A stretch of 64,000 bases of DNA from Pectobacterium carotovorum. GTDB taxonomy: Bacteria > Pseudomonadota > Gammaproteobacteria > Enterobacterales > Enterobacteriaceae. Positions 47,627-63,027 of this stretch are shown here, piece by piece. The stretch spans positions 171,005 to 235,004 of the forward strand of contig NZ_FQWI01000009.1 of the NCBI RefSeq assembly GCF_900129615.1, in the 5' to 3' direction. Positions within the stretch are counted from its first letter, which is position 1; each line of letters begins with the position of its first letter. Under the pieces are notes generated by a model. The model did not search any database, had not been told where the DNA came from, and saw nothing but the letters and a program-made list of their open reading frames with translations. The position numbers and the translations under genes were made by a program.

Positions 47627-49263
47627 CGCCCAGTGAATTACGCCGCCTTTACAGCATTGTGCGTGTGCTGTTGAGCTATGGTCTGGACGAGCTTATTCCT
47701 AAAATGCGACTGACGCTTCCGCTACGTGCGGGTCGTCGTCTGCTGTTCTGGTTACCCAATCGTCACCGCAGTAAGCCTTTAGGGGAACGTCTGCGTTTGG
47801 CGCTTCAGGAATTGGGGCCGGTGTGGATTAAGTTCGGACAAATGATGTCTACACGCCGCGATCTGTTCCCGCCCGCTATCGCCGATCAGTTAGCGATGTT
47901 GCAGGATAAGGTTGAGCCGTTTGATGGCAAACTGGCGCGCGAACAGATTGAGCTGTCGATGGGCGGAATCCCTCTTGAAGAGTGGTTTGACGATTTTGAC
48001 ATTAAACCGCTGGCCTCTGCCTCGATTGCACAGGTGCATACCGCATGCCTGAAAAGCACGGGAAAAGAGATCGTTATCAAGGTCATCCGCCCGGATATTT
48101 TGCCCGTCATCAAGGCGGATATGCGCCTGATGAAACGTCTGGCGGGGTGGTTGCCCCACCTGTTACCGGATGGTCGTCGCCTGCGTCCGCGCGAAGTGGT
48201 ACTGGAATATGAAAAAACGCTGCTTGATGAGCTGAACTTGCTGCGAGAAGCGGCAAACGCTATCCAGCTGCGGCGTAATTTTGAAAACAGCCCGATGCTG
48301 TATGTGCCGGAAGTTTATTCGGATTATTGCAGCGAAAGCATGTTGGTGATGGAGCGAATCTACGGTATTCCTGTTTCTGATGTCGACGCGCTGACAGCCA
48401 ATGGCACGGATATGAAGCTACTGGCAGAACGCGGCGTTCAGGTCTTCTTCACGCAGGTGTTCCGCGACAGCTTCTTCCACGCAGATATGCATCCCGGCAA
48501 TATCTTTATCAGCTACGAGCACCCGGAAGATCCGCAATATATTGGTATTGATTGCGGTATCGTCGGCTCGTTGAATAAGGAAGATAAGCGCTATCTGGCT
48601 GAGAATTTCATTGCCTTCTTCAACCGTGATTATCGCAAAGTTGCCGAACTGCATGTGGATTCGGGCTGGGTACCTCCAGACACCAATGTTGCAGATTTTG
48701 AGTTTGCTATTCGTACGGTCTGTGAGCCGATCTTCGAGAAGCCGTTGGCGGAAATTTCGTTCGGTCATGTATTATTGAATTTGTTTAATACGGCGCGTCG
48801 CTTCAATATGGAAGTCCAGCCGCAGTTAGTGCTGCTGCAAAAAACGCTGCTGTATGTTGAAGGCGTGGGTCGGCAGCTTTATCCGCAGCTCGATCTGTGG
48901 AAAACCGCCAAGCCGTTTCTGGAAAACTGGCTGAAACAACAGGTCGGTTTGCCTGCGGTTTTCCGTGCGCTCAAAGAAAAGGCGCCGTTCTGGGCTGAAA
49001 AATTGCCGGAAGTCCCTGAATTATTTTATGACGGGTTACGTCAGCATAAGATGTTAAAGCAAAGCGTCGATCAGCTGGCCTATGAGTTGAAGACGCAGCA
49101 GTCTCGTCAAGGACAGTCACGATATCTTTTGGGTATTGGCGCAACGCTGCTAATCAGTGGTACGTTGTTACTGATCAGCCGTGTTGAAGCCGATATGATT
49201 CCTTCGGGGTTGATGGCAGCAGGAATCGTCGCCTGGATTATCGGTTGGCGTCGAACTCGTTGA
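47623..49263 (+). CDS. ubiB: Ubiquinone biosynthesis protein kinase-like UbiB
   Basis: UbiB is an inner-membrane atypical kinase/ATPase (ABC1/ADCK family) that supports ubiquinone synthesis, probably by extracting hydrophobic intermediates. The 546-residue protein has the family K-x-G-Q motif in [17 protein letters not shown] (about residues 67-83), the Ala-rich loop [13 protein letters not shown] near 127, the catalytic-type [12 protein letters not shown] near 286-297, and [10 protein letters not shown]. Two C-terminal membrane helices lie at about 500-543. ATGA overlap with ubiJ shows coupling. Confidence 0.97.
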   Translation: MTPSELRRLYSIVRVLLSYGLDELIPKMRLTLPLRAGRRLLFWLPNRHRSKPLGERLRLALQELGPVWIKFGQMMSTRRDLFPPAIADQLAMLQDKVEPFDGKLAREQIELSMGGIPLEEWFDDFDIKPLASASIAQVHTACLKSTGKEIVIKVIRPDILPVIKADMRLMKRLAGWLPHLLPDGRRLRPREVVLEYEKTLLDELNLLREAANAIQLRRNFENSPMLYVPEVYSDYCSESMLVMERIYGIPVSDVDALTANGTDMKLLAERGVQVFFTQVFRDSFFHADMHPGNIFISYEHPEDPQYIGIDCGIVGSLNKEDKRYLAENFIAFFNRDYRKVAELHVDSGWVPPDTNVADFEFAIRTVCEPIFEKPLAEISFGHVLLNLFNTARRFNMEVQPQLVLLQKTLLYVEGVGRQLYPQLDLWKTAKPFLENWLKQQVGLPAVFRALKEKAPFWAEKLPEVPELFYDGLRQHKMLKQSVDQLAYELKTQQSRQGQSRYLLGIGATLLISGTLLLISRVEADMIPSGLMAAGIVAWIIGWRRTR

Positions 49264-49345
49264 AGCAGATCATGATGCACGCCAGAATTACCCGATATAA
49301 TAACGAGAATTCTGTCGTTCCCCTTTTTGAAAAGAGGTAAATGTT

Positions 49346-49606
49346 ATGGGTGGTATTAGTCTCTGGAACCTGTTGATTATCGCAGTCATCGTCATCTTAC
49401 TGTTCGGAACCAACAAGCTGAGAACGCTGGGTTCGGATCTGGGAGCCTCCATCAAAGGTTTTAAGAAAGCGATGGGTGACGATCAGCCGTCTACTGGTGC
49501 AGACAAAACGCAGCCAGATGCCGATTTCTCTACCAAGTCTATCGCTGACAACCAATCAGACGCCAAGCCGGGCGAAACGAAGAGCCAGCATAAAGAGCAG
49601 GTGTAA
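49346..49606 (+). CDS. tatA: Twin-arginine translocase subunit TatA
   Basis: TatA oligomers form the protein-conducting element of the Tat system, which exports folded proteins across the inner membrane. The 86-residue protein has the N-terminal membrane helix (about 4-21: [17 protein letters not shown]), the [12 protein letters not shown] hinge and amphipathic helix, and a polar Gln/Ser/Lys-rich tail. AGAGGTAAATGTT precedes the ATG. First gene of tatABC. Confidence 0.96.
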   Translation: MGGISLWNLLIIAVIVILLFGTNKLRTLGSDLGASIKGFKKAMGDDQPSTGADKTQPDADFSTKSIADNQSDAKPGETKSQHKEQV

Positions 49607-49609
49607 TCT

Positions 49610-50221
49610 GTGTTCGATATCGGTTTTGGTGAATTGCTATTAGTGATGGTTCTCGGCCTGATTGTCCTCGGGCCGGAGCGTTTGCCTGTGGCAGTCAGAA
49701 CGGTTGCAAGCTGGATCAGGACGCTGCGTTCGCTGGCGTCTACGGTTCAGAATGAGCTGTCGCAGGAGCTGAAACTCCAGGAGTTTCAGGAAAGCCTGAA
49801 GAAAGTCGAAAAAGCCAGTTTGCAGAATCTGTCGCCGGAATTGAAAGCCTCAATGGATGAACTCAAAGAGGCGGCAGAAGCGATGAAACGTGGCTATACC
49901 GAGCCATTGTCACCGCAGAAATCAGATGATCACCAAAAGTCAGATGATCATAGCGCGTCAGATGGTCATAGTGCGACGGTGGAACCGCAGCGCAACACCC
50001 CGCTAAACGATCCGGAAGCGGCCTACGATGGGGTGATCGAAGCGGAAACCGCAGTACGTCCGGCAGTCAGTCAGCCTAAACCTGAAAGCGCTACTGTGGC
50101 TGAACATCACCATGATGGCCGCAATGCCACAAGTGATGCTGCTGTCGGTAACGATAATGTCAAACCTGAGCAGTCCCAGTCTTCTGCTGTTTCTGCCCGC
50201 CAACCGAGCGATAGTCGTTAG
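49610..50221 (+). CDS. tatB: Twin-arginine translocase subunit TatB
   Basis: TatB forms with TatC the Tat receptor for twin-arginine signal peptides. The 203-residue protein has the membrane helix [20 protein letters not shown] at 2-21 with the conserved Glu and LGPERLP, then an amphipathic helix and a long polar tail. The start is a GTG at 49610, 3 bp after tatA. The tail (about 100-203) is longer than in E. coli (171 residues overall) and includes three hexapeptides [18 protein letters not shown] from an 18-bp repeat at 49922-49969. Confidence 0.96.
   Translation: MFDIGFGELLLVMVLGLIVLGPERLPVAVRTVASWIRTLRSLASTVQNELSQELKLQEFQESLKKVEKASLQNLSPELKASMDELKEAAEAMKRGYTEPLSPQKSDDHQKSDDHSASDGHSATVEPQRNTPLNDPEAAYDGVIEAETAVRPAVSQPKPESATVAEHHHDGRNATSDAAVGNDNVKPEQSQSSAVSARQPSDSR
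49922..49969. repeat. 18-bp repeat in the tatB tail
   Basis: TCAGATGATCAC, TCAGATGATCAT and TCAGATGGTCAT recur at 49922, 49940 and 49958, an exact 18-base period. They encode the Ser-Asp-Asp/Gly-His hexapeptides in the disordered C-terminal tail of TatB, where length variation should be tolerated. Confidence 0.8.
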
Positions 50222-50224
50222 TTT

Positions 50225-50977
50225 ATGGCCGATGAAGATACTCAACCGCTAATTAGCCACCTGATTGAGCTACGCAAGCGGCTATTGAACAGCATCATCT
50301 GTGTGCTGGCGGTATTTGTTGTGCTGGTGTACTTTGCCAATGACATTTACCAAGTAGTTTCTGCGCCGCTCATCAAGCAATTGCCTGCGGGTGCCAGCAT
50401 GATCGCGACTGATGTCGCCTCGCCTTTCTTTACACCGATAAAGCTGACGATGATTGTCTCAGTGTTTGTCGCTGCGCCACTGGTGCTGTATCAGGTGTGG
50501 GCGTTTGTGGCTCCTGCTTTGTATAAGCACGAACGTCGCTTAATGATGCCGTTGCTAGTATCCAGCAGCCTGCTGTTTTATTCGGGCATGGCGTTTGCGT
50601 ACTTTGTGGTGTTCCCGCTGGCGTTTGGTTTTTTTGCGAAAACCGCGCCCGTTGGCGTGTTGATTGCGACAGACATCAATAACTACCTCGATTTTGTTAT
50701 GGCGCTGTTCATGGCGTTCGGCGTATCGTTTGAGGTGCCCGTTGCCATCGTGCTGCTCTGCTGGAGTGGTGTGGTGACGCCAGAAGATCTGAAGAAAAAA
50801 CGCCCTTATATTTTGGTGGGCGCATTCGTTGTCGGGATGCTGCTGACGCCGCCGGACGTTTTCTCACAGACGCTACTGGCGATTCCGATGTATCTGCTGT
50901 TTGAAATCGGTGTATTCTTCGCGCGGTTTTATGTTGGCAAAGGCCGACGTGCTGAAACGGAAGAGCCATCGCAGTAA
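50225..50977 (+). CDS. tatC: Twin-arginine translocase subunit TatC
   Basis: TatC is the six-helix membrane receptor that binds the twin-arginine signal peptide. The 250-residue protein starts with the conserved cytoplasmic segment [18 protein letters not shown] (about residues 8-25) whose Glu/Arg residues contact the signal peptide, and has [14 protein letters not shown] and the conserved Glu in [14 protein letters not shown] near 170. It starts 3 bp after tatB. A terminator follows at 51009. Confidence 0.97.
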   Translation: MADEDTQPLISHLIELRKRLLNSIICVLAVFVVLVYFANDIYQVVSAPLIKQLPAGASMIATDVASPFFTPIKLTMIVSVFVAAPLVLYQVWAFVAPALYKHERRLMMPLLVSSSLLFYSGMAFAYFVVFPLAFGFFAKTAPVGVLIATDINNYLDFVMALFMAFGVSFEVPVAIVLLCWSGVVTPEDLKKKRPYILVGAFVVGMLLTPPDVFSQTLLAIPMYLLFEIGVFFARFYVGKGRRAETEEPSQ

Positions 50978-51008
50978 CGAACGGTTCCCTGCGGCAGGAC
51001 GGTAAAAT

Positions 51009-51036
51009 GACCTCTCTTTGAGAGGTCTTATTTTTT
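51009..51036 (+). terminator. Intrinsic terminator after tatC
   Basis: Perfect 8-bp stem GACCTCTC/GAGAGGTC with loop TTT followed by TTATTTTTT. It separates tatABC from tatD, so tatD expression needs readthrough or its own promoter. Confidence 0.93.
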
Positions 51037-51055
51037 ATTCGCCAGAGTGAGAGTC

Positions 51056-52878
<1,823 letters not shown>

Positions 52879-52890
52879 GTCTGTTCTTAT

Positions 52891-52913
52891 CCGGCGCGGG
52901 ATAAACGCGCCGG
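52891..52913 (+). terminator. GC-rich hairpin after hemB
   Basis: Perfect 8-bp stem CCGGCGCG/CGCGCCGG with a 7-base loop, 12 bp after the hemB stop. There is no direct T run, though T-rich repeats follow about 30 bp later. Confidence 0.5.
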
Positions 52914-52938
52914 GTAGGGCAAAGAGGCAAGGAGCGTC

Positions 52939-52986
52939 GGGCTATTTTTTCAAAGGGCTATTTTTTCAAAGGGCTATGTTTTCAAA
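52939..52986. repeat. Three tandem 16-bp repeats between hemB and rfaH
   Basis: GGGCTATTTTTTCAAA occurs twice, followed by a third unit with one change (GGGCTATGTTTTCAAA). The array ends 3 bp before the rfaH stop codon, in the convergent gap between hemB and rfaH. The T tracts may help end the hemB transcript. Such arrays often vary in copy number. Confidence 0.9.
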
Positions 52987-52989
52987 GGA

Positions 52990-53478
52990 TTAGGCTTTGC
53001 GAAACTCGCGGTTATCAATGCTCTGTCTGACCTGTTTGTTCAGCATATTCAGCAACAGCATTGAGCGAGCTTCGCCGTCAGGCTCGGTGTAAATAGCCTG
53101 AAGACCAGAGAAAATACCGTCGGTAATGACGACGCTATCGCCAGGCTGTGGCGTCAGTGGGTCAATGATTCCCTGAATCGGGCGAAGTGACAATTCATCG
53201 ATAACCTGCTGCGGAATGGTCGCGGGCAGCGCACCGAATCGCACAAAGTTACTCACCCCACGCGTCGCGCTGATGGTGGTGGTGTGGATGCGTTCGGGAT
53301 CGAACTCCACAAACAGGTAGTTCGGGAACAGCGGCTCACACACTTCGGTCCGTTTACCACGAACGATCTTATCCAGCGTGATCATCGGGCTCACGCAGTT
53401 GACATCCTGACGTTCCAGATGCTCTTTCGCTCGCAGTAGTTGACCACGTTTACAATACAGTAAGTACCAGGCTTCCAT
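52990..53478 (-). CDS. rfaH: Transcription antiterminator RfaH
   Basis: RfaH is a NusG paralogue that binds RNA polymerase paused at ops elements and suppresses termination in LPS and other surface operons. The 162-residue protein (same as E. coli) has an NGN domain (about 1-100: [29 protein letters not shown]) and a C-terminal KOW-type domain (about 112-162: [19 protein letters not shown]) of the kind that switches fold on recruitment. Its expected target in this window is the ops element at 7158-7169 before waaQ. Confidence 0.97.
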   Translation of the reverse strand: MEAWYLLYCKRGQLLRAKEHLERQDVNCVSPMITLDKIVRGKRTEVCEPLFPNYLFVEFDPERIHTTTISATRGVSNFVRFGALPATIPQQVIDELSLRPIQGIIDPLTPQPGDSVVITDGIFSGLQAIYTEPDGEARSMLLLNMLNKQVRQSIDNREFRKA

Positions 53479-53678
53479 AATTTCGCAGACTTATGATTCC
53501 GACGAGCAAGCATAACAAAAGCGAGCACGGATAAAAAATTTTCGGCAGATATTTTTGTTACCACATTTTGGCGTTCGGGTTCTTGATAGTGAGCAGATTC
53601 TTACCATAAATAGGCGCTTCGGGAAGCGACAGGTTGGCGAAGAGACTTTATAATAGCCAGAACGATAGACTGCCCCCG

Positions 53679-55175
53679 ATGAATAGCATGAAATACCGTG
53701 ACTTACGCGAGTTCCTCTCGCTGCTGGAAGAGAGAGGGGAGTTAAAACGCATTACCCAGCCCATCGATCCCTACCTTGAAATGACGGAAATTGCTGACCG
53801 AACGCTGCGTGCGGAAGGCCCTGCTCTCCTGTTTGAGAACCCCAAAGGCTATGACATGCCGGTGCTGTGCAATTTATTTGGCACGCCGAAACGTGTTGCG
53901 TTGGGCATGGGACAGGAAGAGGTCAGCGCACTGCGCGAGGTGGGCAAGCTGTTGGCGTTTCTGAAAGAGCCGGAACCACCCAAAGGGTTCCGCGATCTGG
54001 TGGATAAAATGCCGAAGTTCCGTCAGGTATTGAATATGCCGACGAAGCGTCTGTCTTCTGCGCCGTGTCAGGAACAGATTTGGCAGGGGGATGACGTTGA
54101 CCTGCGCCGGATTCCGGTGATGCAGTGCTGGCCGGAAGATGCCGCGCCGCTGATTACCTGGGGGCTTACCGTGACGCGCGGGCCGCTTAAAGAGCGGCAG
54201 AATCTGGGGATCTATCGTCAGCAGGTGCTGGGTAAAAACAAGCTGATCATGCGCTGGTTATCTCATCGCGGCGGCGCGCTGGATTTTCAGGAATGGTGTC
54301 AGGAAAATCCAGGGCAGAGTTTTCCGGTGTCTGTCGCATTGGGCGCTGACCCTGCGACGATCCTCGGTGCGGTGACGCCCGTGCCTGATACGCTATCGGA
54401 ATATGCCTTTGCGGGGTTGCTGCGTGGGCATAAGACTGAAGTGGTGAAGTGCCTGTCGAACGATTTGGAAGTGCCCGCCAGTGCGGAAATTGTTCTGGAA
54501 GGCTATATTGAACCGGGAGAAATGGCGGCGGAAGGGCCGTATGGCGACCATACCGGCTATTACAATGAAGTCGATCACTTCCCGGTTTTCACCGTTACGC
54601 ATATTACTCAGCGCCAGAATGCCATTTATCACTCGACTTACACCGGCCGGCCACCGGATGAACCTGCTGTTTTGGGCGTGGCGTTGAACGAAGTTTTCGT
54701 GCCGATCCTGCAAAAGCAGTTTCCTGAGATTGTCGATTTTTATTTGCCACCGGAGGGTTGCTCTTACCGTCTGGCGGTCGTTACCATGAAGAAACAGTAC
54801 GCGGGCCATGCTAAACGCGTCATGATGGGTGTGTGGTCTTTTTTACGCCAGTTCATGTATACGAAATTTGTCATTGTCTGCGATGATGACGTTAATGCGC
54901 GTGACTGGAACGACGTGATATGGGCGATTACGACGCGTATGGATCCGGCGCGCGATACGGTATTAGTAGAAAATACGCCGATAGATTACCTTGATTTTGC
55001 CTCGCCAGTTTCTGGCCTTGGCTCCAAAATGGGTCTGGACGCCACCAATAAATGGCCTGGCGAGACGCAGCGCGAGTGGGGTCACCCCATCAAGAAAGAC
55101 CCACAGGTTTGTGCCCGCATTGATGAAATATGGGACGAATTGGCCATTTTTAGTGACAGAGAGCCCCGGCGTTAA
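53679..55175 (+). CDS. ubiD: 3-octaprenyl-4-hydroxybenzoate carboxy-lyase UbiD
   Basis: UbiD decarboxylates octaprenyl-hydroxybenzoate in ubiquinone synthesis using prenylated FMN made by UbiX. I start at the ATG at 53679 ([12 protein letters not shown]), giving 498 residues against 497 in E. coli; an upstream in-frame start would add 15 residues. The prFMN and active-site regions [19 protein letters not shown] and [13 protein letters not shown] (the conserved Glu/Arg/Glu set) are intact. It lies in the conserved order rfaH-ubiD-fre. Confidence 0.97.
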   Translation: MNSMKYRDLREFLSLLEERGELKRITQPIDPYLEMTEIADRTLRAEGPALLFENPKGYDMPVLCNLFGTPKRVALGMGQEEVSALREVGKLLAFLKEPEPPKGFRDLVDKMPKFRQVLNMPTKRLSSAPCQEQIWQGDDVDLRRIPVMQCWPEDAAPLITWGLTVTRGPLKERQNLGIYRQQVLGKNKLIMRWLSHRGGALDFQEWCQENPGQSFPVSVALGADPATILGAVTPVPDTLSEYAFAGLLRGHKTEVVKCLSNDLEVPASAEIVLEGYIEPGEMAAEGPYGDHTGYYNEVDHFPVFTVTHITQRQNAIYHSTYTGRPPDEPAVLGVALNEVFVPILQKQFPEIVDFYLPPEGCSYRLAVVTMKKQYAGHAKRVMMGVWSFLRQFMYTKFVIVCDDDVNARDWNDVIWAITTRMDPARDTVLVENTPIDYLDFASPVSGLGSKMGLDATNKWPGETQREWGHPIKKDPQVCARIDEIWDELAIFSDREPRR

Positions 55176-55227
55176 CGGCTGCTGCCCTGTTCTCAGTTTT
55201 GCTTTTATGACCCTATAGAGGGAATGC

Positions 55228-55929
55228 ATGACAACATTGAGCTGTAAAGTGACTTCGGTCGAAGCCATAACCGATACGGTTTATCGCGTTCGTTTGTTAC
55301 CTGAAGCGCCGTTTTCCTTTCGGGCTGGCCAGTATTTGATGGTAGTGATGGGCGATCGAGATAAACGTCCTTTTTCACTGGCATCGACCCCGATGGATAA
55401 AAACTTTATTGAATTGCACATTGGGGCGTCCGAACTGAATCTTTACGCGATGGCGGTGATGGAACGCATTCACAAGGAAAAAACCCTGACGGTCGATATC
55501 CCGCATGGCGAAGCCTGGCTGCGAGAAGAGAGTACGCGTCCGCTGGTGTTGATTGCGGGTGGAACCGGATTTTCGTATGTGCGTTCTATCCTGCTGACCG
55601 CGCTGGCGCAGCAACCTGAGCGCGATATCGCTATTTACTGGGGTGGACGTGAATCCCAGCATTTGTATGACTTAATCGAGCTTGAAGGCTTTGCGGCTAA
55701 GCACCCCAATCTGCGGGTGGTGCCAGTCGTCGAACAGCCAGAAGAGGGATGGGATGGCAGAACGGGCACCGTTCTGAGCGCGGTATTGCAGGACTACGGC
55801 TCACTGGCAGAGCAGGATATCTATATTGCTGGTCGCTTTGAAATGGCGAAAATTGCCCGTGAACGTTTTTGTAACGAGCGCGGTGCGCTGACAGCGCATA
55901 TGTTCAGCGACGCATTTTCGTTTATTTAA
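55228..55929 (+). CDS. fre: NAD(P)H-flavin reductase Fre
   Basis: Fre reduces free FMN, FAD or riboflavin with NAD(P)H, supplying reduced flavin to enzymes such as ribonucleotide reductase activation and prFMN-linked steps. The 233-residue protein matches the E. coli length. The flavin-site RPFSLAST near 45-52 and the nucleotide-binding [13 protein letters not shown] near 108-120 are present. It starts 52 bp after ubiD, with AGAGGGAATGC upstream. Confidence 0.96.
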   Translation: MTTLSCKVTSVEAITDTVYRVRLLPEAPFSFRAGQYLMVVMGDRDKRPFSLASTPMDKNFIELHIGASELNLYAMAVMERIHKEKTLTVDIPHGEAWLREESTRPLVLIAGGTGFSYVRSILLTALAQQPERDIAIYWGGRESQHLYDLIELEGFAAKHPNLRVVPVVEQPEEGWDGRTGTVLSAVLQDYGSLAEQDIYIAGRFEMAKIARERFCNERGALTAHMFSDAFSFI

Positions 55930-55958
55930 AGCAGTTAAGGCATAAGCAAGTAAAAATG

Positions 55959-55983
55959 AAAATCCCACGGCTGTGGGATTTTT
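55959..55983. terminator. Bidirectional terminator between fre and fadA
   Basis: Stem AAAATCCCAC/GTGGGATTTT (10 bp, loop GGCT) with A-rich left and T-rich right flanks, in the gap between convergent fre and fadA. It can serve both. Confidence 0.9.
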
Positions 55984-56019
55984 GGTTTCTGGCTGTTCTC
56001 TGACAGAGCTTTCCTGTGT

Positions 56020-59384
<3,365 letters not shown>

Positions 59385-59410
59385 GTTCATCTCCGCTGTT
59401 TGTGTGAGTG

Positions 59411-59427
59411 ATCTGGTATGACCAGAT
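59411..59427. promoter_or_regulatory. FadR operator upstream of fadBA
   Basis: ATCTGGTATGACCAGAT is a near-perfect palindrome and differs by one base from the FadR site I recall before E. coli fadBA. FadR represses beta-oxidation genes here until long-chain acyl-CoA is present. It lies 27 bp upstream of the fadB start codon, overlapping the expected promoter. Confidence 0.9.
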
Positions 59428-59569
59428 AATCGAATTGTGGTTTTAATGTTAATTTTTTGCAAACGAGAGATTAATTTTTTGCCGAATCGATCACAAAGCA
59501 CCGGACGCTGCCCTTGGAGAATGCCTGTGTTAAAATGGAGGGATCATGTCGTGACGTACAAGGATACTC

Positions 59570-60901
59570 ATGGAAAAGCTGGCTTCTTTATATCATCACC
59601 ATCTGGCTACGCTGCAAACGCGTGCTCAGGCGGTTTTAGCGCGCCATCAGCTTGACGCATTACTGATTCACTCTGGTGAACTGTTGACCGTTTTTCTGGA
59701 CGATCACGACTATCCTTTCAAAGTTAATCCGCAGTTTAAAGCGTGGGTGCCCGTCACGCAGGTGCCGAACTGCTGGCTCTGGGTTGACGGCGTTAACCCG
59801 CCGAAGCTGTGGTTCTACTCGCCAGTCGATTACTGGCATAACGTTGCGCCAGTCCCCGAGAGCTTCTGGACTGAAGAGATTGAGATTACCGTGCTACGGA
59901 ATGCCAATGATATCGGGCAACTGCTTCCATCGCAGCGTGAGCGTGTTGCCTATATCGGCTACGCCCCGCAGCGTGCGCAGGATTTGGGCATTCGTGCGGA
60001 TAATATCAATCCTCAGGGTGTGCTGGATTATCTGCACTATCATCGCGCTTACAAAACAGATTACGAATTGGCCTGCATGCGTGAAGCGCAGAAGACCGCG
60101 GTTATCGGTCATCGTGCCGCGCATGAAGCATTTCTGTCCGGGATGAGCGAATTCGATATTAATCTGGCGTATCTGACGGCCACTGGTCATCGTGATATCG
60201 ATGTCCCTTACGGCAATATCATCGCGCTCAATGAACACGCTGCGGTGTTGCATTATACCCAGCTCGATCATCAGGTGCCTTCCGATGTCCGCAGTTTCCT
60301 GATTGATGCAGGGGCTGAATATAACGGCTATGCCGCCGATCTTACGCGTACCTATTCCGCACAGAGCGATGGCGCGTTTGCCCTGCTGATTAAAGATCTC
60401 AATCAGGAAATGCTTTCATTGATTGATACCGTTCAGGCGGGAGTGCGTTATACCGATTACCATATTCAGATGCATCAGCGGATTGCGAAGCTGCTGAAAT
60501 CGCATCAACTGGTGCGGGATATCAGCGAAGAAGCCATGGTGGAGCAGGGACTCACGTCGCCTTTCCTGCCACACGGTCTTGGTCATCCGCTGGGCTTGCA
60601 GGTGCATGATGTCGCCGGATTTATGCAAGACGATCGCGGCACACATCTGGCGGCGCCGTCGCAGCATCCTTACCTGCGTTGCACCCGTGTGCTTGAACCT
60701 GGCATGGTCATGACGATCGAGCCGGGAATCTATTTCATCGAATCCTTGCTTGCTCCGTGGCGTGAGGGCGAATTGAGTCAGCACTTTGACTGGCAAAAAA
60801 TCGAGGCGTTGAAACCGTTTGGCGGTATCCGTATCGAAGATAATATTGTCATTCATGAAGGGCGCGTGGAGAACATGACGCGCGACCTGAATCTAGCCTG
60901 A
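59570..60901 (+). CDS. pepQ: Xaa-Pro dipeptidase PepQ
   Basis: PepQ hydrolyses dipeptides with a C-terminal proline. The 443-residue protein matches the E. coli length. The pita-bread fold metal ligands are Asp in [19 protein letters not shown] (about 246 and 257), His in [15 protein letters not shown] (about 339), and Glu in MTIEPGIYF (about 384) and GIRIEDNIV (about 423). AAGGAT precedes the ATG. It is divergent from fadB, and its TGA overlaps the yigZ ATG. Confidence 0.97.
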   Translation: MEKLASLYHHHLATLQTRAQAVLARHQLDALLIHSGELLTVFLDDHDYPFKVNPQFKAWVPVTQVPNCWLWVDGVNPPKLWFYSPVDYWHNVAPVPESFWTEEIEITVLRNANDIGQLLPSQRERVAYIGYAPQRAQDLGIRADNINPQGVLDYLHYHRAYKTDYELACMREAQKTAVIGHRAAHEAFLSGMSEFDINLAYLTATGHRDIDVPYGNIIALNEHAAVLHYTQLDHQVPSDVRSFLIDAGAEYNGYAADLTRTYSAQSDGAFALLIKDLNQEMLSLIDTVQAGVRYTDYHIQMHQRIAKLLKSHQLVRDISEEAMVEQGLTSPFLPHGLGHPLGLQVHDVAGFMQDDRGTHLAAPSQHPYLRCTRVLEPGMVMTIEPGIYFIESLLAPWREGELSQHFDWQKIEALKPFGGIRIEDNIVIHEGRVENMTRDLNLA

Positions 60902-61512
60902 TGCAAGCGTATCCCGTTCCTGCTGCGCCCGTGAGTTTCAGCGAGGAAATCAAGAAAAGCCGCTTTACGACGATCCTGGCGGCGACGCCGGGAATCGACG
61001 CGGCCAAAGCGTTTATCCAGCACGTCAGGGAAGAGCATGCCTCGGCGGGGCATCACTGCTGGGCGTTTGTTGCAGGTGCACCCGACGATTCCCAGCAGCT
61101 TGGTTTTTCTGACGATGGCGAGCCATCCGGCACGGCGGGCAAACCGATGCTGTCGCAACTGATGGGGAGCGGTATCGGTGAGATTACGGCTGTGGTGGTA
61201 CGTTACTATGGCGGAATCCCGCTGGGCACTGGCGGGCTGGTGAAGGCTTATGGCGGTGGTGTTCAGCAAGCGCTGAAACTGATATCGCTACAAGAGAAAG
61301 TATTGCAAAAAGAGTATGGCTTACACTGTGATTATGTGCTGTTACCTCAGGTTGAATCACTGATCTTCCAGCTTGGTGGGAAAGTGCTGCATAGTGAATA
61401 TGGCGTGGAAGTTGTATTGCGGTTCTCTATCCCCGTTAGGGGAACCGAAGAAGCGGCAACGAAATTGCGTGATTTAAGTCGCGGTGCGTTGCATTTATTG
61501 CCGGTTCCATAA
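60901..61512 (+). CDS. yigZ: YigZ, IMPACT/UPF0029 family protein
   Basis: A 203-residue protein of the IMPACT family, related in its N-terminal domain to eukaryotic Impact/Yih1. It contains KKSRFTTILA, HCWAFVAG, FSDDGEPSGTAGKPML and VVVRYYGGIPLGTGGLVKAYG, the family signature (about 95-120), and a C-terminal ferredoxin-like domain (about 140-203). The cellular role is not established. It overlaps the pepQ stop by one base, so the two are co-translated, with trkH 42 bp downstream. Confidence 0.94.
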   Translation: MQAYPVPAAPVSFSEEIKKSRFTTILAATPGIDAAKAFIQHVREEHASAGHHCWAFVAGAPDDSQQLGFSDDGEPSGTAGKPMLSQLMGSGIGEITAVVVRYYGGIPLGTGGLVKAYGGGVQQALKLISLQEKVLQKEYGLHCDYVLLPQVESLIFQLGGKVLHSEYGVEVVLRFSIPVRGTEEAATKLRDLSRGALHLLPVP

Positions 61513-61554
61513 TAATCCCAGCGCTTTTTATGAATCATTAAGGAATTCCCTGCG

Positions 61555-63006
61555 ATGCACTTGCGCGCCATAACCCGTATTGTCGGCCAGTTGGTTATCC
61601 TTTTTTCCGGGACGATGGTTATTCCCGGACTGGTGGCGTTAATTTACCGCGATGGCGCGGGCCGGGCGTTTACGCAGACATTTATTGTCGCGCTGGCGAT
61701 TGGCATCATGCTGTGGCTACCAAACCGAAAACAGAAGCATGAACTGAAATCTCGTGAAGGATTCCTGATCGTAGTCCTCTTCTGGACGGTGCTGGGTAGC
61801 GTCGGTGCGCTGCCTTTCCTGTTTGCTGAACATCCTAATCTGGGCGTAACGGATGCTTTTTTCGAATCGTTCTCTGGGTTAACGACAACGGGTGCCACCA
61901 CGCTGGTCGGGCTGGATTCACTGCCTAAAGCCATCCTGTTTTATCGACAAATGCTGCAATGGTTTGGCGGGATGGGGATCATCGTACTCGCCGTTGCTAT
62001 CCTGCCGATTCTTGGTGTTGGTGGGATGCAGCTTTATCGCGCGGAGATGCCGGGGCCGCTGAAGGAAAACAAAATGCGCCCGCGTATTGCCGATACGGCA
62101 AAAACGCTGTGGCTGATTTATCTCTTACTTACGATTGCCTGTGCCGTCGCGCTTTGGCTGGCTGGCATGCCGGTATTCGATGCGATTGGCCACAGCTTCT
62201 CTACGGTGTCTGTCGGCGGGTTCTCTACTCATGATGCGAGTATCGGCTACTTTAATAGCCCAACGATCAACACCATCATCGCGATATTCCTGCTGATTTC
62301 TGGCTGTAACTTTGGTTTGCACTTTGCTCTGCTGAGTGGTCGCAGCCTGAAGGTATACTGGCGTGACCCAGAATTCCGCATGTTCATTTTTGTTCAACTG
62401 TCGCTGGTGGCCGTGTGTACGATTGTCCTGTGGTTCCATCACGTGTATGACAGTGGGATGCAGACGATCAATCAGGCATTCTTCCAGGTTGTCTCGATGG
62501 CGACAACGGCAGGGTTTACCACGGATAGCATTGCATCGTGGCCGCTTTTTCTGCCGGTTTTGCTTCTGTGTTCCGCGTTTATTGGCGGGTGTGCGGGCTC
62601 AACCGGGGGCGGCTTGAAAGTTATTCGTATCCTGCTGCTTTTCCTGCAAGGATCGCGTGAGCTCAAGCGTTTAGTGCATCCGAATGCGGTTTACACGATC
62701 AAGCTGGGGCACCGCGCGTTGCCGGAGCGCATCCTTGAAGCCGTATGGGGATTCTTTTCCGCGTATGCGCTGGTTTTTATTGTCAGCATGCTGGCCGTCA
62801 TTGCGACAGGCGTTGATGATTTCTCCGCGTTTGCGGCGGTCGCCGCCACATTGAATAATCTGGGGCCGGGTTTGGGTGTCGTCGCGGAGAATTTTACGTC
62901 GATGAATGATACGGCGAAATGGATTCTGATACTGACAATGCTGTTTGGTCGTTTGGAAGTCTTCACGCTTTTAGTGCTGTTTACGCCAACCTTCTGGCGG
63001 GAATAG
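61555..63006 (+). CDS. trkH: Trk potassium uptake protein TrkH
   Basis: TrkH is the membrane subunit of the Trk K+ system, working with TrkA. The 483-residue protein (E. coli length) has four M1-P-M2 repeats with selectivity-filter segments TTTGATTLVG, TVSVGGFSTHD, MATTAGFTTDS and NNLGPGLGVV, each with the conserved Gly. A gating loop Gly/Ser-rich segment GGCAGSTGGGLK lies near 345-356. AAGGA lies upstream of the ATG. hemG follows 21 bp later. Confidence 0.97.
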   Translation: MHLRAITRIVGQLVILFSGTMVIPGLVALIYRDGAGRAFTQTFIVALAIGIMLWLPNRKQKHELKSREGFLIVVLFWTVLGSVGALPFLFAEHPNLGVTDAFFESFSGLTTTGATTLVGLDSLPKAILFYRQMLQWFGGMGIIVLAVAILPILGVGGMQLYRAEMPGPLKENKMRPRIADTAKTLWLIYLLLTIACAVALWLAGMPVFDAIGHSFSTVSVGGFSTHDASIGYFNSPTINTIIAIFLLISGCNFGLHFALLSGRSLKVYWRDPEFRMFIFVQLSLVAVCTIVLWFHHVYDSGMQTINQAFFQVVSMATTAGFTTDSIASWPLFLPVLLLCSAFIGGCAGSTGGGLKVIRILLLFLQGSRELKRLVHPNAVYTIKLGHRALPERILEAVWGFFSAYALVFIVSMLAVIATGVDDFSAFAAVAATLNNLGPGLGVVAENFTSMNDTAKWILILTMLFGRLEVFTLLVLFTPTFWRE

Positions 63007-63027
63007 TCCCCATAAGGATAAAGAACA

